Origin: Streptococcus mitis subsp. hohhotensis
GTDB taxonomy: Bacteria; Bacillota; Bacilli; Lactobacillales; Streptococcaceae
Direction of reading: 5' to 3'
Assembly: GCF_000722775.1 (NCBI RefSeq)
Contig: NZ_JPFZ01000009.1
Span: forward strand, 186,001 to 250,000
DNA: 64,000 nucleotides
Below, in pieces: positions 17,388 to 26,320 of the stretch. The position numbers and the translations under genes were made by a program. Position 1 is the stretch's first letter. The number at the start of each line of letters is the position of its first letter. The notes beneath the pieces were generated by a model. That model had not been told where the DNA came from and searched no databases. It saw only the letters and a list, made by a program, of their open reading frames with translations.

Positions 17388-18767
17388 ATGTTACACAACG
17401 CATTTGCCTATGTTACAAGGAAGTTTTTCAAATCGATTGTCATCTTCCTGATTATTCTCCTCATGGCGAGCTTGAGTTTAGTCGGCTTGTCAATCAAGGG
17501 TGCAACTACCAGAGCTTCTCAGGAGACTTTTAAAAATATCACCAACAGTTTCTCCATGCAAATCAATCGTCGCGTCAATCAAGGGACGCCACGTGGTGCT
17601 GGGAATATTAAGGGTGAGGACATCAAAAAAATCACCGAAAACAAGGCCATTGAGTCTTATGTGAAACGTATCAACGCTATCGGAGATTTGACTGGATATG
17701 AACTTATCGAAACGCCAGAAACCAAGAAAAATCTGACACCTGACCGTGCCAAACATTTTGGAAGTAGCTTGATGATTACAGGTGTCAATGACTCTTCTAA
17801 AGAAGACAAGTTTGTCTCTGGTTCTTATAAGCTGGTCGAAGGTGAGCACCTAACAAACGACGACAAGGACAAGATCCTCATGCACAAGGACTTGGCAGCC
17901 AAACACGGCTGGAAAGTAGGGGACAAGGTCAAACTAGACTCTAATATCTACGATGCAGACAATGAAAAAGGAGCCAAGGAAACAGTCGAAGTGACAATCA
18001 AGGGACTCTTTGATGGTCATAATAAGTCAGCAGTAACCTACTCACAAGAACTCTATGAAAATACAGCTATCACAGACATTCACACTGCTGCAAAGCTTTA
18101 TGGCTACACAGAAGACACAGCTATTTATGGGGACGCAACCTTCTTTGTAACAGCGGACAAGAACTTGGATGATGTTATGAAAGAGTTGAATGGTATCAGT
18201 GGCATCAACTGGAAGAGCTATACACTCGTTAAGAGCTCCTCTAACTACCCAGCTCTTGAGCAATCCATCTCTGGTATGTACAAGATGGCTAACCTCCTCT
18301 TCTGGGGCAGCTTGAGCTTCTCGGTCCTTCTCCTTGCCCTCTTGCTCAGCCTTTGGATCAATGCCCGTCGCAAGGAAGTGGGTATTCTCCTCTCTATCGG
18401 TCTCAAGCAGGCAAGTATCTTGGGTCAATTCATCACTGAATCCATCTTGATTGCCATCCCTGCTCTTGTTTCTGCTTACTTCTTAGCTACTTACACAGCG
18501 CGTGCAATCGGAAATACTGTTCTTGCCAATGTCACTTCAGGTGTTGCCAAGCAAGCTAGCAAGGCTGCTCAAGCCTCTAACCTTGGTGGTGGTGCAGAGG
18601 TAGATGGCTTTAGCAAGACCTTGTCGAGCCTAGATATTTCCATTCAGACATCAGACTTTATCATCGTCTTTGTCCTTGCCTTGGTTCTAGTGGTTCTCGT
18701 TATGGCGCTGGCTTCAAGCAATCTCCTAAGAAAACAACCAAAAGAGCTCTTGCTGGATAGTGAATAA
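17388..18767 (+). CDS. vex3: FtsX-like ABC transporter permease Vex3
   Basis: A 459-residue permease with the same architecture as Vex1: one N-terminal helix (about 15-36), an extracellular domain of about 260 residues, and three C-terminal helices with the coupling segment ARRKEVGILLSIGLKQASI. A region rich in Ala/Ser/Gly (about 385-405) between helices 3 and 4 is probably an extracellular loop. It is the last gene of the vex operon. In S. pneumoniae it is followed by pep27 and vncRS; here a surface protein gene comes between. Confidence 0.87.
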   Translation: MLHNAFAYVTRKFFKSIVIFLIILLMASLSLVGLSIKGATTRASQETFKNITNSFSMQINRRVNQGTPRGAGNIKGEDIKKITENKAIESYVKRINAIGDLTGYELIETPETKKNLTPDRAKHFGSSLMITGVNDSSKEDKFVSGSYKLVEGEHLTNDDKDKILMHKDLAAKHGWKVGDKVKLDSNIYDADNEKGAKETVEVTIKGLFDGHNKSAVTYSQELYENTAITDIHTAAKLYGYTEDTAIYGDATFFVTADKNLDDVMKELNGISGINWKSYTLVKSSSNYPALEQSISGMYKMANLLFWGSLSFSVLLLALLLSLWINARRKEVGILLSIGLKQASILGQFITESILIAIPALVSAYFLATYTARAIGNTVLANVTSGVAKQASKAAQASNLGGGAEVDGFSKTLSSLDISIQTSDFIIVFVLALVLVVLVMALASSNLLRKQPKELLLDSE

Positions 18768-18863
18768 ATTTGAAAAAATTAGTCTAAAATAGAGACTACA
18801 TCTTATTTTTCTATTCAAGAATGGTGGATAGAGAATGGCTATTTAACAATTCAAAATAGAGCC

Positions 18864-18895
18864 GAAAGCAGTGGTAAAAATCATTGCTTTCAGTT
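18864..18895 (+). terminator. Probable terminator after vex3
   Basis: A 10-bp stem GAAAGCAGTG / CATTGCTTTC with an 8-nt loop, about 95 bp past the vex3 stop; the T-run after it is weak. Confidence 0.5.
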
Positions 18896-18902
18896 GCTTT
18901 CT

Positions 18903-18932
18903 TTGTACTTTTGATGGTTGATGTGATATACT
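18903..18932 (+). promoter_or_regulatory. Promoter of the LysM surface protein gene
   Basis: TTGTAC (18903-18908), an 18-bp spacer and an extended -10 TGATATACT (hexamer 18927-18932). The leader of about 175 nt to the ATG at 19116 is AT-rich with no recognised element. Confidence 0.5.
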
Positions 18933-19115
18933 AAAATCGTTGAATTCAGTGGAAGGATAATTTGCAATTTCTATATTCAAATATGCATAAAAATTTATCC
19001 ATAATTTGTTTTTAAATAAATAGAAAACTTGTAGACACCTATCCATACTGCAAAGGTAGATGAGCCTGCTGTGGCTGACTTTGCCTTTTACAAATATAAA
19101 ATAGTGAGGAAAACA

Positions 19116-22100
19116 ATGAGACAAACAAATGTTAGAGGGACATTATCCCTACGTGGCTTTAGAAAATTGAGAACCGGTGCAATTGTTGCGACAGGTGTGA
19201 TTTTATTGGGGCTGGGCTTTTTAGCTCCAACTGTTTCAGCTAATGAACAAGATGGTGTTTGGGTAGCCAGAACAGTTGCAGAAGTAAAAGCTGATATTCA
19301 AAATATAAACAATTTGTCACACTACACAATTAAGTGGGGAGATACACTAAGTGCTATTAGTGGAGCAACGGGGCTATCTGTTGATAGTTTGGTTGAGATA
19401 AATCGTATTGCAAATAGAGATTTGATTTTTGCTAATAATAAATTGTATTTTAGCGAAGAAGCTTTTCTAAAAGATGGAAATACAGAAGTCAAAAGACAGC
19501 GAGTGTCGATTGATAATTCTGGTAGCTGTCAAAGTTATGAAATTGAAACAAAGACAGATATTGTGACTGGGGAGCAAAGGACTACTGTTAAACAAACGAC
19601 ACCAGTAGTTGTGGAAACACCAGCAGTATCAGTACCGAAATCAGAAACCTCAGTCTCAGTTGCGCCAAAAGCGGAAGAGCCAGCAACACCGGCACCGAAA
19701 GAAGAGAAGCCAGCAACACCAGCGCCAAAAGTGGAAGAGCCAGCGACTCCAGCACCAAAAGCGGAAGAGCCAGCGACACCGGCACCGAAAGAAGAGAAGC
19801 CAGCAACACCAGCGCCAAAAGTGGAAGAGCCAGCGGCACCAGCGCCAAAAGCAGACGAGCCAGTGACACCAGCGCCAAAATCAGAAGAGCCAACGACACC
19901 AGCACCGAAAGTGGAGGAGCTAGCGGCTCCAGCACCGAAAGCAGAAGAACCAGCGACACCCGCACCAAAAGTGGAGGAGCCAGCGACACCAGCACCGAAA
20001 GCAGAAGAACCAGCGACTCCAACACCAAAAGCGGAAGAACCAGCGTCTCCAGCACCGAAAGCAGAAGAACCAGCTACACCGGCACCAAAAGTGGAAGAAC
20101 CAGCTACACCAGCACCAAAAGTAGAGGAGCCAGCGGCACCAGCTCCAAAAGCAGACGAGCCAGTGACACCAGCGCCAAAATCAGAAGAACCAGTGACTCC
20201 AGTGCCAAAATCAGAAGAACCAGCGACTCCAGCACCAAAAGTGGAGGAGCCAGCTACACCGGCACCAAAAGTAGAGGAACCAGCGACTCCAGCACCAAAA
20301 TCAGAAGAACCAGCGTCTTCAGCGCCAAAAGTAGATGATCCAGCTACACCGGCGCCGAAAACAGAAGAACCAGCGTCTTCAGCACCAAAAGTAGATGATC
20401 CAGCTACACCCGCACCAAAAGTAGATGATCCAGCTACACCGGCGCCGAAAACAGAAGAACCAGCGTCTTCAGCGCCAAAAGTAGAGGAGCCAGCTACACC
20501 GGCGCCGAAAACAGAAGAACCAGCGTCTTCAGCACCAAAAGTAGATGATCCAGCTACACCGGCGCCAAAAACAGAAGAACCAGCTGCACCCGCACCGAAA
20601 GCAGAGGAGCCAGTGGCACCCGCACCAAAAGCAGAGGAATCGGCGGTGCCAGCACCAAAGGTGGGTGAGTCAGTATCTCCAGCACCGGTAACCCCAAGTG
20701 AAGAAACACCGGTTGCCTCAGGTGAGTCCAATTCTACTACACAGCCAGCTGGAGAAACAGGTAAATCTGAAACAACTGCAGAACCTTCCAATACTCCATC
20801 TGCAGATGCTACAAATGAATCAGGGAATTCAGAGTCATCAAGTTCAGTAACAGATGATACTACTTCAAATGTGGAAACTACAGAACAACCTGAAACTTCA
20901 GCTCCAAAAACCGAAGCACCAGCGCCAAAAGTAGATGATCCAGCGACTCCAGAACCGAAAACTGAAGAAGAAAAGTTATTAGAGGAAACTAAACAGGATA
21001 GCATAAGAGAAAATATTGACGCAGTTGTTAATATTAAATTAGCGGAAATTGAAAAGATTGAGAATTCAGATGAAAAAGAAAAATTAAAAGCAAAATTATA
21101 TGAGTTAAGAAAGAATGCAGTAGATGACATTAAAAATGCTAAAGATGAAGAAGAGGCATTAATACTTACAGAAAAACATCAAAATATAATTAATTCTCTT
21201 GAAATATCTGGTGAAAAATATACAAAACCAAATTTTGATAAAGATAATTTATCAAATGGACGTAATGATGGAACTACGATTGAAGGTGGTAGTACAGCAA
21301 TAGGACATGGTTCAGGAGAAGCACCTTCAGGAGCAACGCAACCAGCCTCAGCAGAAGGGACAGATAACTCATCAGCACCAACAGCACAACCACAACCAGA
21401 AACAACATCATCAGGGACTTCAAGTTTTAGAAATGCTCCATCAGTTCAAGCAAGAGCAAGAAGAGTAGCACGTTCAACATCAGAACCAGATGGAACTGTA
21501 AATATCAGCTATAACTTCGCTGAAATGCCAGATATTCATGGTTTCCTATCTGACCCAGGAGAAGATAACACTGTTACAATTCCTGCTGGAACGAGTGAAG
21601 CACAGGCAAAAGAATTAGTAAAAGAAAAAATTCAAGCCAAGATAAAAGACCTAGCTGCTAGAGGGTATTATGTGAAAAATGACATTATTTTTGAACAAGA
21701 TACTACTGTGAAAAATTATAACTACGTTGTCACATTCACTAAGGAGGCTACAGGAACTTCAGGTTTCAGAATGGCTCCAGCAGTTCAACCACGCGCTAGC
21801 AGAAATCGTAGAAGTCTAGAACAGCCAGCTCCTCAAAAGGTCAAAGTAAATGTATTTTATAACTTTGATAAAATGAAAGATATTGCAGGTTTCCTAGGAG
21901 ATATCAATGGAACTTCTCTTGAAATTGCGGAAGGTTTATCAAATGAACAGGTTAAAGCAGCTGTCAAGAGCCAAGTTGATGCTAAGAAAGAAGAGTTGAG
22001 CAAACGTGGCTATACTTTCAAAGAGGACTATGTCTATCAAGCTAATGGGAAAGATTATAATTACGTCGTTACATTCACTAAGGAGGCTACAGGAACTTCA

Positions 22101-22433
22101 GGGTTCAGAATGGCTCCAGCAGTTCAACCACGCGCTAGCAGAAATCGTAGAAGTCTAGAACAGCCAGCTCCTCAAAAGGTCAAAGTCAATGTTTTTTATA
22201 ACTTTGATAAAATGAAAGATATTGCAGGTTTTCTAGGAGATATCAATGGAACTTCTCTTGAAATTGCGGAAGGTTCAACAAATGAACAGGTGAAAGCAGC
22301 GGTCAAGAGCCAAGTTGATGCTAAGAAAGAAGAGTTGAGCAAACGAGGCTATACTTTAAAAGAGGACTATGTATATCAATCTAATGGGAAAGATTATAAC
22401 TACGTTGTAACATTTTCAAAAGCAGCTAAATAA
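19116..22433 (+). CDS. LysM-domain surface protein with Pro-rich decapeptide repeats
   Basis: A 1105-residue exported protein not seen by me at this locus in pneumococcus. A signal peptide covers about 1-43 (basic start, helix VATGVILLGLGFLAPTV, cleavage near SANE). One LysM domain at about 69-111 (HYTIKWGDTLSAIS) would bind peptidoglycan. About 33 copies of a ten-residue Glu/Pro/Ala/Lys repeat (EEPATPAPKV type) span about 185-525, then a Ser/Thr/Glu-rich linker, a coiled region (625-700), and three C-terminal repeats ending at VVTFSKAAK. There is no LPXTG, so attachment must rest on LysM. The ATG at 19116 behind GTGAGGA is preferred over a GTG at 19071. The function of the C-terminal repeats is unknown. 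Confidence 0.85.
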   Translation: MRQTNVRGTLSLRGFRKLRTGAIVATGVILLGLGFLAPTVSANEQDGVWVARTVAEVKADIQNINNLSHYTIKWGDTLSAISGATGLSVDSLVEINRIANRDLIFANNKLYFSEEAFLKDGNTEVKRQRVSIDNSGSCQSYEIETKTDIVTGEQRTTVKQTTPVVVETPAVSVPKSETSVSVAPKAEEPATPAPKEEKPATPAPKVEEPATPAPKAEEPATPAPKEEKPATPAPKVEEPAAPAPKADEPVTPAPKSEEPTTPAPKVEELAAPAPKAEEPATPAPKVEEPATPAPKAEEPATPTPKAEEPASPAPKAEEPATPAPKVEEPATPAPKVEEPAAPAPKADEPVTPAPKSEEPVTPVPKSEEPATPAPKVEEPATPAPKVEEPATPAPKSEEPASSAPKVDDPATPAPKTEEPASSAPKVDDPATPAPKVDDPATPAPKTEEPASSAPKVEEPATPAPKTEEPASSAPKVDDPATPAPKTEEPAAPAPKAEEPVAPAPKAEESAVPAPKVGESVSPAPVTPSEETPVASGESNSTTQPAGETGKSETTAEPSNTPSADATNESGNSESSSSVTDDTTSNVETTEQPETSAPKTEAPAPKVDDPATPEPKTEEEKLLEETKQDSIRENIDAVVNIKLAEIEKIENSDEKEKLKAKLYELRKNAVDDIKNAKDEEEALILTEKHQNIINSLEISGEKYTKPNFDKDNLSNGRNDGTTIEGGSTAIGHGSGEAPSGATQPASAEGTDNSSAPTAQPQPETTSSGTSSFRNAPSVQARARRVARSTSEPDGTVNISYNFAEMPDIHGFLSDPGEDNTVTIPAGTSEAQAKELVKEKIQAKIKDLAARGYYVKNDIIFEQDTTVKNYNYVVTFTKEATGTSGFRMAPAVQPRASRNRRSLEQPAPQKVKVNVFYNFDKMKDIAGFLGDINGTSLEIAEGLSNEQVKAAVKSQVDAKKEELSKRGYTFKEDYVYQANGKDYNYVVTFTKEATGTSGFRMAPAVQPRASRNRRSLEQPAPQKVKVNVFYNFDKMKDIAGFLGDINGTSLEIAEGSTNEQVKAAVKSQVDAKKEELSKRGYTLKEDYVYQSNGKDYNYVVTFSKAAK
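19681..20700 (+). repeat. 30-bp tandem repeat array in the LysM gene
   Basis: About 33 consecutive 30-bp units encode a decapeptide (E-E-P-A-T-P-A-P-K-x with variants DDPATPAPKT and EEPASSAPKV). The phase is exact over the whole array, so unit gain or loss keeps the frame. The reverse strand is also open over 1.6 kb because of the repeat, which is a shadow. Confidence 0.95.
21741..22433 (+). repeat. 339-bp tandem duplication encoding C-terminal domains
   Basis: The segment starting AAGGAGGCTACAGGAACTTC at 21741 recurs at 22080, a period of 339 bp (113 residues), with few base changes. Each unit has an Arg-rich linker (QPRASRNRRS) and a domain with VFYNFDKMKDIAGFLGD ... DYNYVVTF. A more diverged first domain precedes it from about 21490. 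Confidence 0.9.
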
Positions 22434-22465
22434 TTTTCATTCTATAGAGAGTGAAATGCAAGCAG

Positions 22466-22493
22466 AGAGAGCGATAGGCTCTCTTTGTTTTAT
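22466..22493 (+). terminator. Terminator after the LysM gene
   Basis: A perfect 7-bp stem AGAGAGC / GCTCTCT with loop GATAG, followed by TTGTTTTAT. Confidence 0.75.
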
Positions 22494-22549
22494 CTAGTGG
22501 TCAGTTGCTTACAGACAAAAGGCCAGTAAGAGGCTATAATAGAAAATAG
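22487..22549 (+). pseudogene. Remnant of the pep27 small ORF
   Basis: From 22487 the frame reads VLSSGQLLTDKRPVRGYNRK and stop. The pneumococcal Pep27 peptide, as I recall it, ends VLSSGQLLADKRPARDYNRK after a seven-residue MRKEFHN start; the tail here differs at three positions. The frame has no start codon: upstream are GCT CTC TTT and a TAG inside the LysM terminator. So the start and first codons of pep27 are missing and the LysM gene ends where they should be. Whether pep27 ever encodes a functional peptide is disputed. Confidence 0.7.
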
Positions 22550-22567
22550 AGTAGGTATTTATTCTAA

Positions 22568-22806
22568 TACTCTTCGAAAATCTCTTCAAACCACGTCAGC
22601 GTCGCCTTACCGTAGGTATGGTTACTGACTTCGTCAGTTCTATCCACAACCTCAAAACAGTGTTTTGAGCTGACTTCGTCAGTTCTATCCACAACCTCAA
22701 AACAGTGTTTTGAGCTGACTTTGTCACTTCTATCTACAACCTCAAAGCAGTGCTTTGAGCAACCTGCGGCTAGCTTCCTAGTTTGCTTTTTGATTTTCAT
22801 TGAGTA
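22568..22806 (+). repeat. RUP-like element with three internal modules (239 bp)
   Basis: The longest copy in the window: three tandem 45-bp modules between the usual ends. It lies between the pep27 remnant and vncR, ending 33 bp before the vncR start, so it is likely in the vncR leader or promoter. Confidence 0.8.
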
Positions 22807-22839
22807 TAAGAAAAATAAAAAATAGAGAGCAGTTAAAGT

Positions 22840-23496
22840 ATGAAAATTTTAATTGTAGAAGATGAAGAGATGATCCGAGAGGGGATCAGCGATTATTTGA
22901 CGGATTGTGGCTATGAAACCATTGAGGCGGCAGATGGGCAAGAAGCTTTAGAAAAATTTTCTAGCTATGAGGTAGCCTTGGTTTTACTGGATATCCAGAT
23001 GCCTAAGCTCAATGGTCTAGAAGTCCTAGCTGAGATTCGCAAAACCAGCCAGGTTCCTGTCTTGATGCTGACCGCCTTTCAGGATGAAGAATACAAGATG
23101 AGTGCCTTTGCTTCGCTAGCAGATGGCTATCTGGAAAAGCCCTTCTCCCTCTCCCTCTTAAAAGTGAGGGTGGACGCGATTTTCAAGCGCTATTATGATA
23201 TGGGACGAGTCTTCTCCTATAAGGATGCCAAGGTGGATTTTGAGAGCTACAGTGCCAGCCTTGCAGGTCAAGAAGTAGCCATTAATGCCAAAGAGTTGGA
23301 AATTCTGGACTATCTGGTAAAAAATGAAGGAAGAGCCTTGACTCGATCTCAGATAATCGATGCCGTCTGGAAAGCGACAGATGAGGTTCCCTTTGACCGT
23401 GTCATTGATGTTTATATCAAGGAACTGCGGAAAAAGCTAGACTTGGATTGTATCCTCACTGTGCGCAATGTTGGTTATAAATTGGAGCGAAAATGA
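22840..23496 (+). CDS. vncR: Two-component response regulator VncR
   Basis: An OmpR/PhoB-type regulator of 218 residues. The receiver domain (1-120) has the acidic pair Asp8/Glu9, phosphoacceptor Asp51 (LLDIQMPKLNG) and Lys in EKPFSL; the winged-helix output domain (125-218) has LTRSQIIDAVW and the ending RNVGYKLE. It overlaps vncS by 4 nt. In pneumococcus the pair was linked to vancomycin tolerance and the Vex/Pep27 system, a claim later questioned; the neighbourhood here is rearranged. Confidence 0.92.
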   Translation: MKILIVEDEEMIREGISDYLTDCGYETIEAADGQEALEKFSSYEVALVLLDIQMPKLNGLEVLAEIRKTSQVPVLMLTAFQDEEYKMSAFASLADGYLEKPFSLSLLKVRVDAIFKRYYDMGRVFSYKDAKVDFESYSASLAGQEVAINAKELEILDYLVKNEGRALTRSQIIDAVWKATDEVPFDRVIDVYIKELRKKLDLDCILTVRNVGYKLERK

Positions 23497-24821
23497 AACG
23501 AACAGGTTTATTTACAAAGATATTTATATATACCTTCTCGATTTTTAGTGTTCTGGTTATTTGCCTTCATTTGGCTATTTATTTTCTTTTTCCGTCTACT
23601 TATCTGAGCCATCGTCAGGAAACCATTGGTCAGAAAGCGACAGCCATTGCCCAGTCCCTAGAAGGGAAGGATAGGCAGATCATCGAGCAAGTCTTAGACC
23701 TATATTCCCAGACTAGTGATATCAAGGGGGCTGTCAAGGGAGAGATGACCGAGGACAAGTTAGAAGTCAAGGACAGTCTTCCTCTGGACACAGACCGCCA
23801 GACTACCTCGCTTTTTATTGAGGAACGGGAGGTGAAAACGCAAGACGGTGGCACCATGACTCTCCAGTTTCTAGTTTCCATGGACTTGCAAAAGGAAGCA
23901 GAGCAGATTAGTCTTCAATTTCTTCCCTATACCTTGCTGGCATCCTTTCTGATTTCACTTTTGGTGGCTTACATCTATGCTCGGACCATTGTTGCCCCGA
24001 TTTTGGAAATCAAGCGGGTGACCCGACGGATGATGGATTTGGATGCCAAAGTGCGATTGCGCGTGGATTCTAAGGATGAGATTGGTGATCTCAAGGAACA
24101 AATCAATAGCCTCTACCAGCATCTTTTGACTGTCATTGCGGACTTGCATGACAAGAATGAAGCTATTCTCCAGCTGGAAAAGATGAAGGTCGAATTCCTA
24201 CGAGGGGCTTCTCATGAATTGAAAACACCACTGGCTAGTTTGAAAATCCTGATCGAAAACATGAAAGAAAATGTCGGTCGCTATAAGGATAGAGACCACT
24301 ATCTGGGAGTTGCCTTGGGAATTGTGGATGAGCTTAATCACCACGTTCTCCAGATACTTTCTCTCTCGTCTGTGCAGGAATTACGAGATGATAGGGAACA
24401 AATTGACCTACACCAGATGACGCAAAGTCTGGTTAAGGATTATGCCTTGCTAGCCAAGGAAAGAGAGCTTCAGATTGATAATAGCTTGTCCCATCAGCAG
24501 GCTTATCTAAATCCATCAGTTATGAAGTTGATTCTTTCTAACCTCATCAGCAATGCTATTAAGCACTCTGTTCCAGGCGGCTTAGTTGGCATTGGAGAAA
24601 GAGAAGGGGAACTTTTTATAGAAAATAGCTGTAGTCTTGAGGAACAAGAAAAACTAGCCCAGTCTTTTTCTGACAATGCTAGTCGCAAGGTCAAGGGGGC
24701 TGGTATGGGGCTCTTTGTGGTTAAGAGTCTATTAGAACATGAAAAATTACCCTATCGTTTCGAGATGGCGGAGAATCTTTTAACCTTCTACATAGCTTTT
24801 CCAAAAGTCGCCCAAGACTAG
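23493..24821 (+). CDS. vncS: Sensor histidine kinase VncS
   Basis: A 442-residue membrane kinase. Two helices (about 9-32 and 148-170) bracket an extracellular sensor domain; a HAMP domain follows (about 171-225), then the dimerisation box LRGASHELKTPLASLK with phosphoacceptor His241 and the ATPase domain with N box NLISNAIKHS and G box GAGMGLFVVKSLLE. The G1 (DxGxG) box is poorly conserved here (IENSCSLEE), seen by eye, which may reflect the family. It is coupled to vncR. Confidence 0.9.
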   Translation: MKRTGLFTKIFIYTFSIFSVLVICLHLAIYFLFPSTYLSHRQETIGQKATAIAQSLEGKDRQIIEQVLDLYSQTSDIKGAVKGEMTEDKLEVKDSLPLDTDRQTTSLFIEEREVKTQDGGTMTLQFLVSMDLQKEAEQISLQFLPYTLLASFLISLLVAYIYARTIVAPILEIKRVTRRMMDLDAKVRLRVDSKDEIGDLKEQINSLYQHLLTVIADLHDKNEAILQLEKMKVEFLRGASHELKTPLASLKILIENMKENVGRYKDRDHYLGVALGIVDELNHHVLQILSLSSVQELRDDREQIDLHQMTQSLVKDYALLAKERELQIDNSLSHQQAYLNPSVMKLILSNLISNAIKHSVPGGLVGIGEREGELFIENSCSLEEQEKLAQSFSDNASRKVKGAGMGLFVVKSLLEHEKLPYRFEMAENLLTFYIAFPKVAQD

Positions 24822-24961
24822 GGATAGAAAGGGTTTACATAGAGGAAGCTAGAAGAAATTCAATCGAAACTGCGGGAAAAACTAGATTTTTTTGTCAAAA
24901 AGTGATAAAATGAACAATGTAAATGGGATGACCCATAAAAATATACAGGAGGCCTGATAAA

Positions 24962-25843
24962 ATGGCAATCGTTTCAGCAGAAAAATTTGTCCAAGCAGCT
25001 CGTGACAACGGTTATGCAGTTGGTGGATTTAACACAAACAACCTTGAGTGGACTCAAGCTATCTTGCGCGCAGCAGAAGCTAAAAAAGCTCCAGTTTTGA
25101 TCCAAACTTCAATGGGTGCTGCTAAATACATGGGTGGTTACAAAGTTGCTCGCAACTTGATCGCTAACCTTGTTGAATCAATGGGTATCACTGTACCAGT
25201 AGCTATCCACCTTGACCACGGTCACTATGAAGATGCACTTGAGTGTATCCGAGTTGGTTATACTTCAGTTATGTTTGATGGTTCACACCTTCCAGTTGAA
25301 GAAAACCTTGAAAAAGCTCGTAAAGTTGTAGAATTTGCTCATGCAAATGGTGTATCAGTAGAAGCTGAAGTTGGTACTATCGGTGGTGAAGAAGACGGAA
25401 TCATCGGTGATGGTGAATTGGCTCCAATCGAAGACGCTAAAGCAATGGTTGAAACTGGTATCGACTTCTTGGCAGCTGGTATCGGTAACATCCACGGTCC
25501 TTACCCAGAAAACTGGAAAGGTCTTCACCTTGATCACTTGCAAAAATTGACTGAAGCTGTTCCAGGATTCCCAATCGTATTGCACGGTGGATCAGGTATT
25601 CCTGATGAGCAAATCCAAGCAGCTATCAAACTTGGTGTTGCGAAAGTTAACGTTAACACTGAATGCCAAATCGCATTCGCTAACGCAACTCGTAAATTTG
25701 CTCGTGACTACGAAGCAAACGAAGCAGAATACGACAAGAAAAAACTCTTCGACCCACGTAAATTCTTGGCTGACGGTGTAAAAGCTATCCAAGCATCAGT
25801 TGAAGAACGTATCGACGTATTCGGTTCAGAAGGTAAAGCTTAA
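24962..25843 (+). CDS. fba: Class II fructose-bisphosphate aldolase
   Basis: A glycolytic enzyme splitting fructose 1,6-bisphosphate; zinc dependent. The 293 residues contain the catalytic/metal segment VAIHLDHGHY (His83, Asp85, His86), EAEVGTIGGEED, GNIHGPY and the phosphate loop LHGGSGIP. Codon usage is strongly biased to the highly expressed set (GCT, GGT, AAC), unlike the neighbouring islet. Ribosome binding site CAGGAGG. The terminator lies 23 bp past the stop. Confidence 0.97.
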   Translation: MAIVSAEKFVQAARDNGYAVGGFNTNNLEWTQAILRAAEAKKAPVLIQTSMGAAKYMGGYKVARNLIANLVESMGITVPVAIHLDHGHYEDALECIRVGYTSVMFDGSHLPVEENLEKARKVVEFAHANGVSVEAEVGTIGGEEDGIIGDGELAPIEDAKAMVETGIDFLAAGIGNIHGPYPENWKGLHLDHLQKLTEAVPGFPIVLHGGSGIPDEQIQAAIKLGVAKVNVNTECQIAFANATRKFARDYEANEAEYDKKKLFDPRKFLADGVKAIQASVEERIDVFGSEGKA

Positions 25844-25913
25844 TCTAGCTGAATAATATAGAATAGAAACCTGCCCATTGGGTGGGTTTTTTGGTGTTTT
25901 AAGGGAACTATTA
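25824..25913 (+). repeat. fba 3' end, copy 1 of a 90-bp direct repeat
   Basis: The last codons of fba, the terminator hairpin and the following GGTGTTTTAAGG sequence. About 90% identical to 27703-27791, and together the two copies bracket the Shedu islet. Within it the stem AACCTGCCC / GGGTGGGTT (25868-25888) plus T tract is the fba terminator. Confidence 0.85.
25866..25893 (+). terminator. Terminator of fba
   Basis: A nine-pair stem with loop ATT and six Ts directly after the gene; the same structure is repeated at 27743-27769 without an upstream fba. Confidence 0.85.
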
Positions 25914-25987
25914 TTTCTGTTTTAAACTAGAGGAAATTATTTTTTATAGAATATGATACTTGTAAAAAATCAATTTGAGGAGACAAG

Positions 25988-26035
25988 ATGTTAAATCTTC
26001 CTATTCGTTCCATTGTATTCATTTTATGCGATTGA
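25988..26035 (+). other. Short ORF (15 codons), possible gene relic in the islet
   Basis: ATG at 25988 follows TTTGAGGAGACAAG, a good ribosome binding site, and reads MLNLPIRSIVFILCD before a stop. It looks like the start of a truncated membrane protein gene. No continuation can be traced; the rest of 25914-26247 is very AT-rich with no gene visible. Confidence 0.3.
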
Positions 26036-26247
26036 GATATTTGAATTATGTTAGTCACCATTTTATATAGGTGTTGATATAATTTAGACGATTCTATGAA
26101 ATTAATTAGGATTAAGTTGGAGAGTTGCTCAATAAGTTCATGTAATTATGGAAATAGTTTTTAATATTTACTTATTAGGAAATGACCTTGAACTGCTTCT
26201 CCGTTTACGAACTCTATATGTAGATTTTTTATGAAGTTGGTAAGCTA

Positions 26248-26276
26248 TTGACAGCAATTCTTTTTCATTATAAACT
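26248..26276 (+). promoter_or_regulatory. Promoter of the Shedu-like gene
   Basis: TTGACA (26248-26253), 17-bp spacer and TAAACT (26271-26276), 45 bp before the ATG. Confidence 0.55.
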
Positions 26277-26320
26277 AATAATAATCAAAAAAATCGTTAA
26301 CATTGGAAATGGAGTTTATT

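Noticed and set aside
19535-21130. A 531-codon open frame on the minus strand inside the LysM gene.
   Set aside because: It mirrors the 30-bp coding repeat (Gly/Ser/Ala-Phe pattern), has no ribosome binding site or promoter, and the plus strand has signal peptide and LysM evidence.
22610-22760. The 45-bp RUP modules as a CRISPR-like array.
   Set aside because: There are only one to three units without unique spacers, inside clear terminal inverted repeats.
22564-22800. Minus-strand frames with QTRKLAAGCSKHCFEVV in this and other RUP copies.
   Set aside because: They are chance readings through a non-coding repeat, differ in length with module number and are not conserved in frame outside the element.
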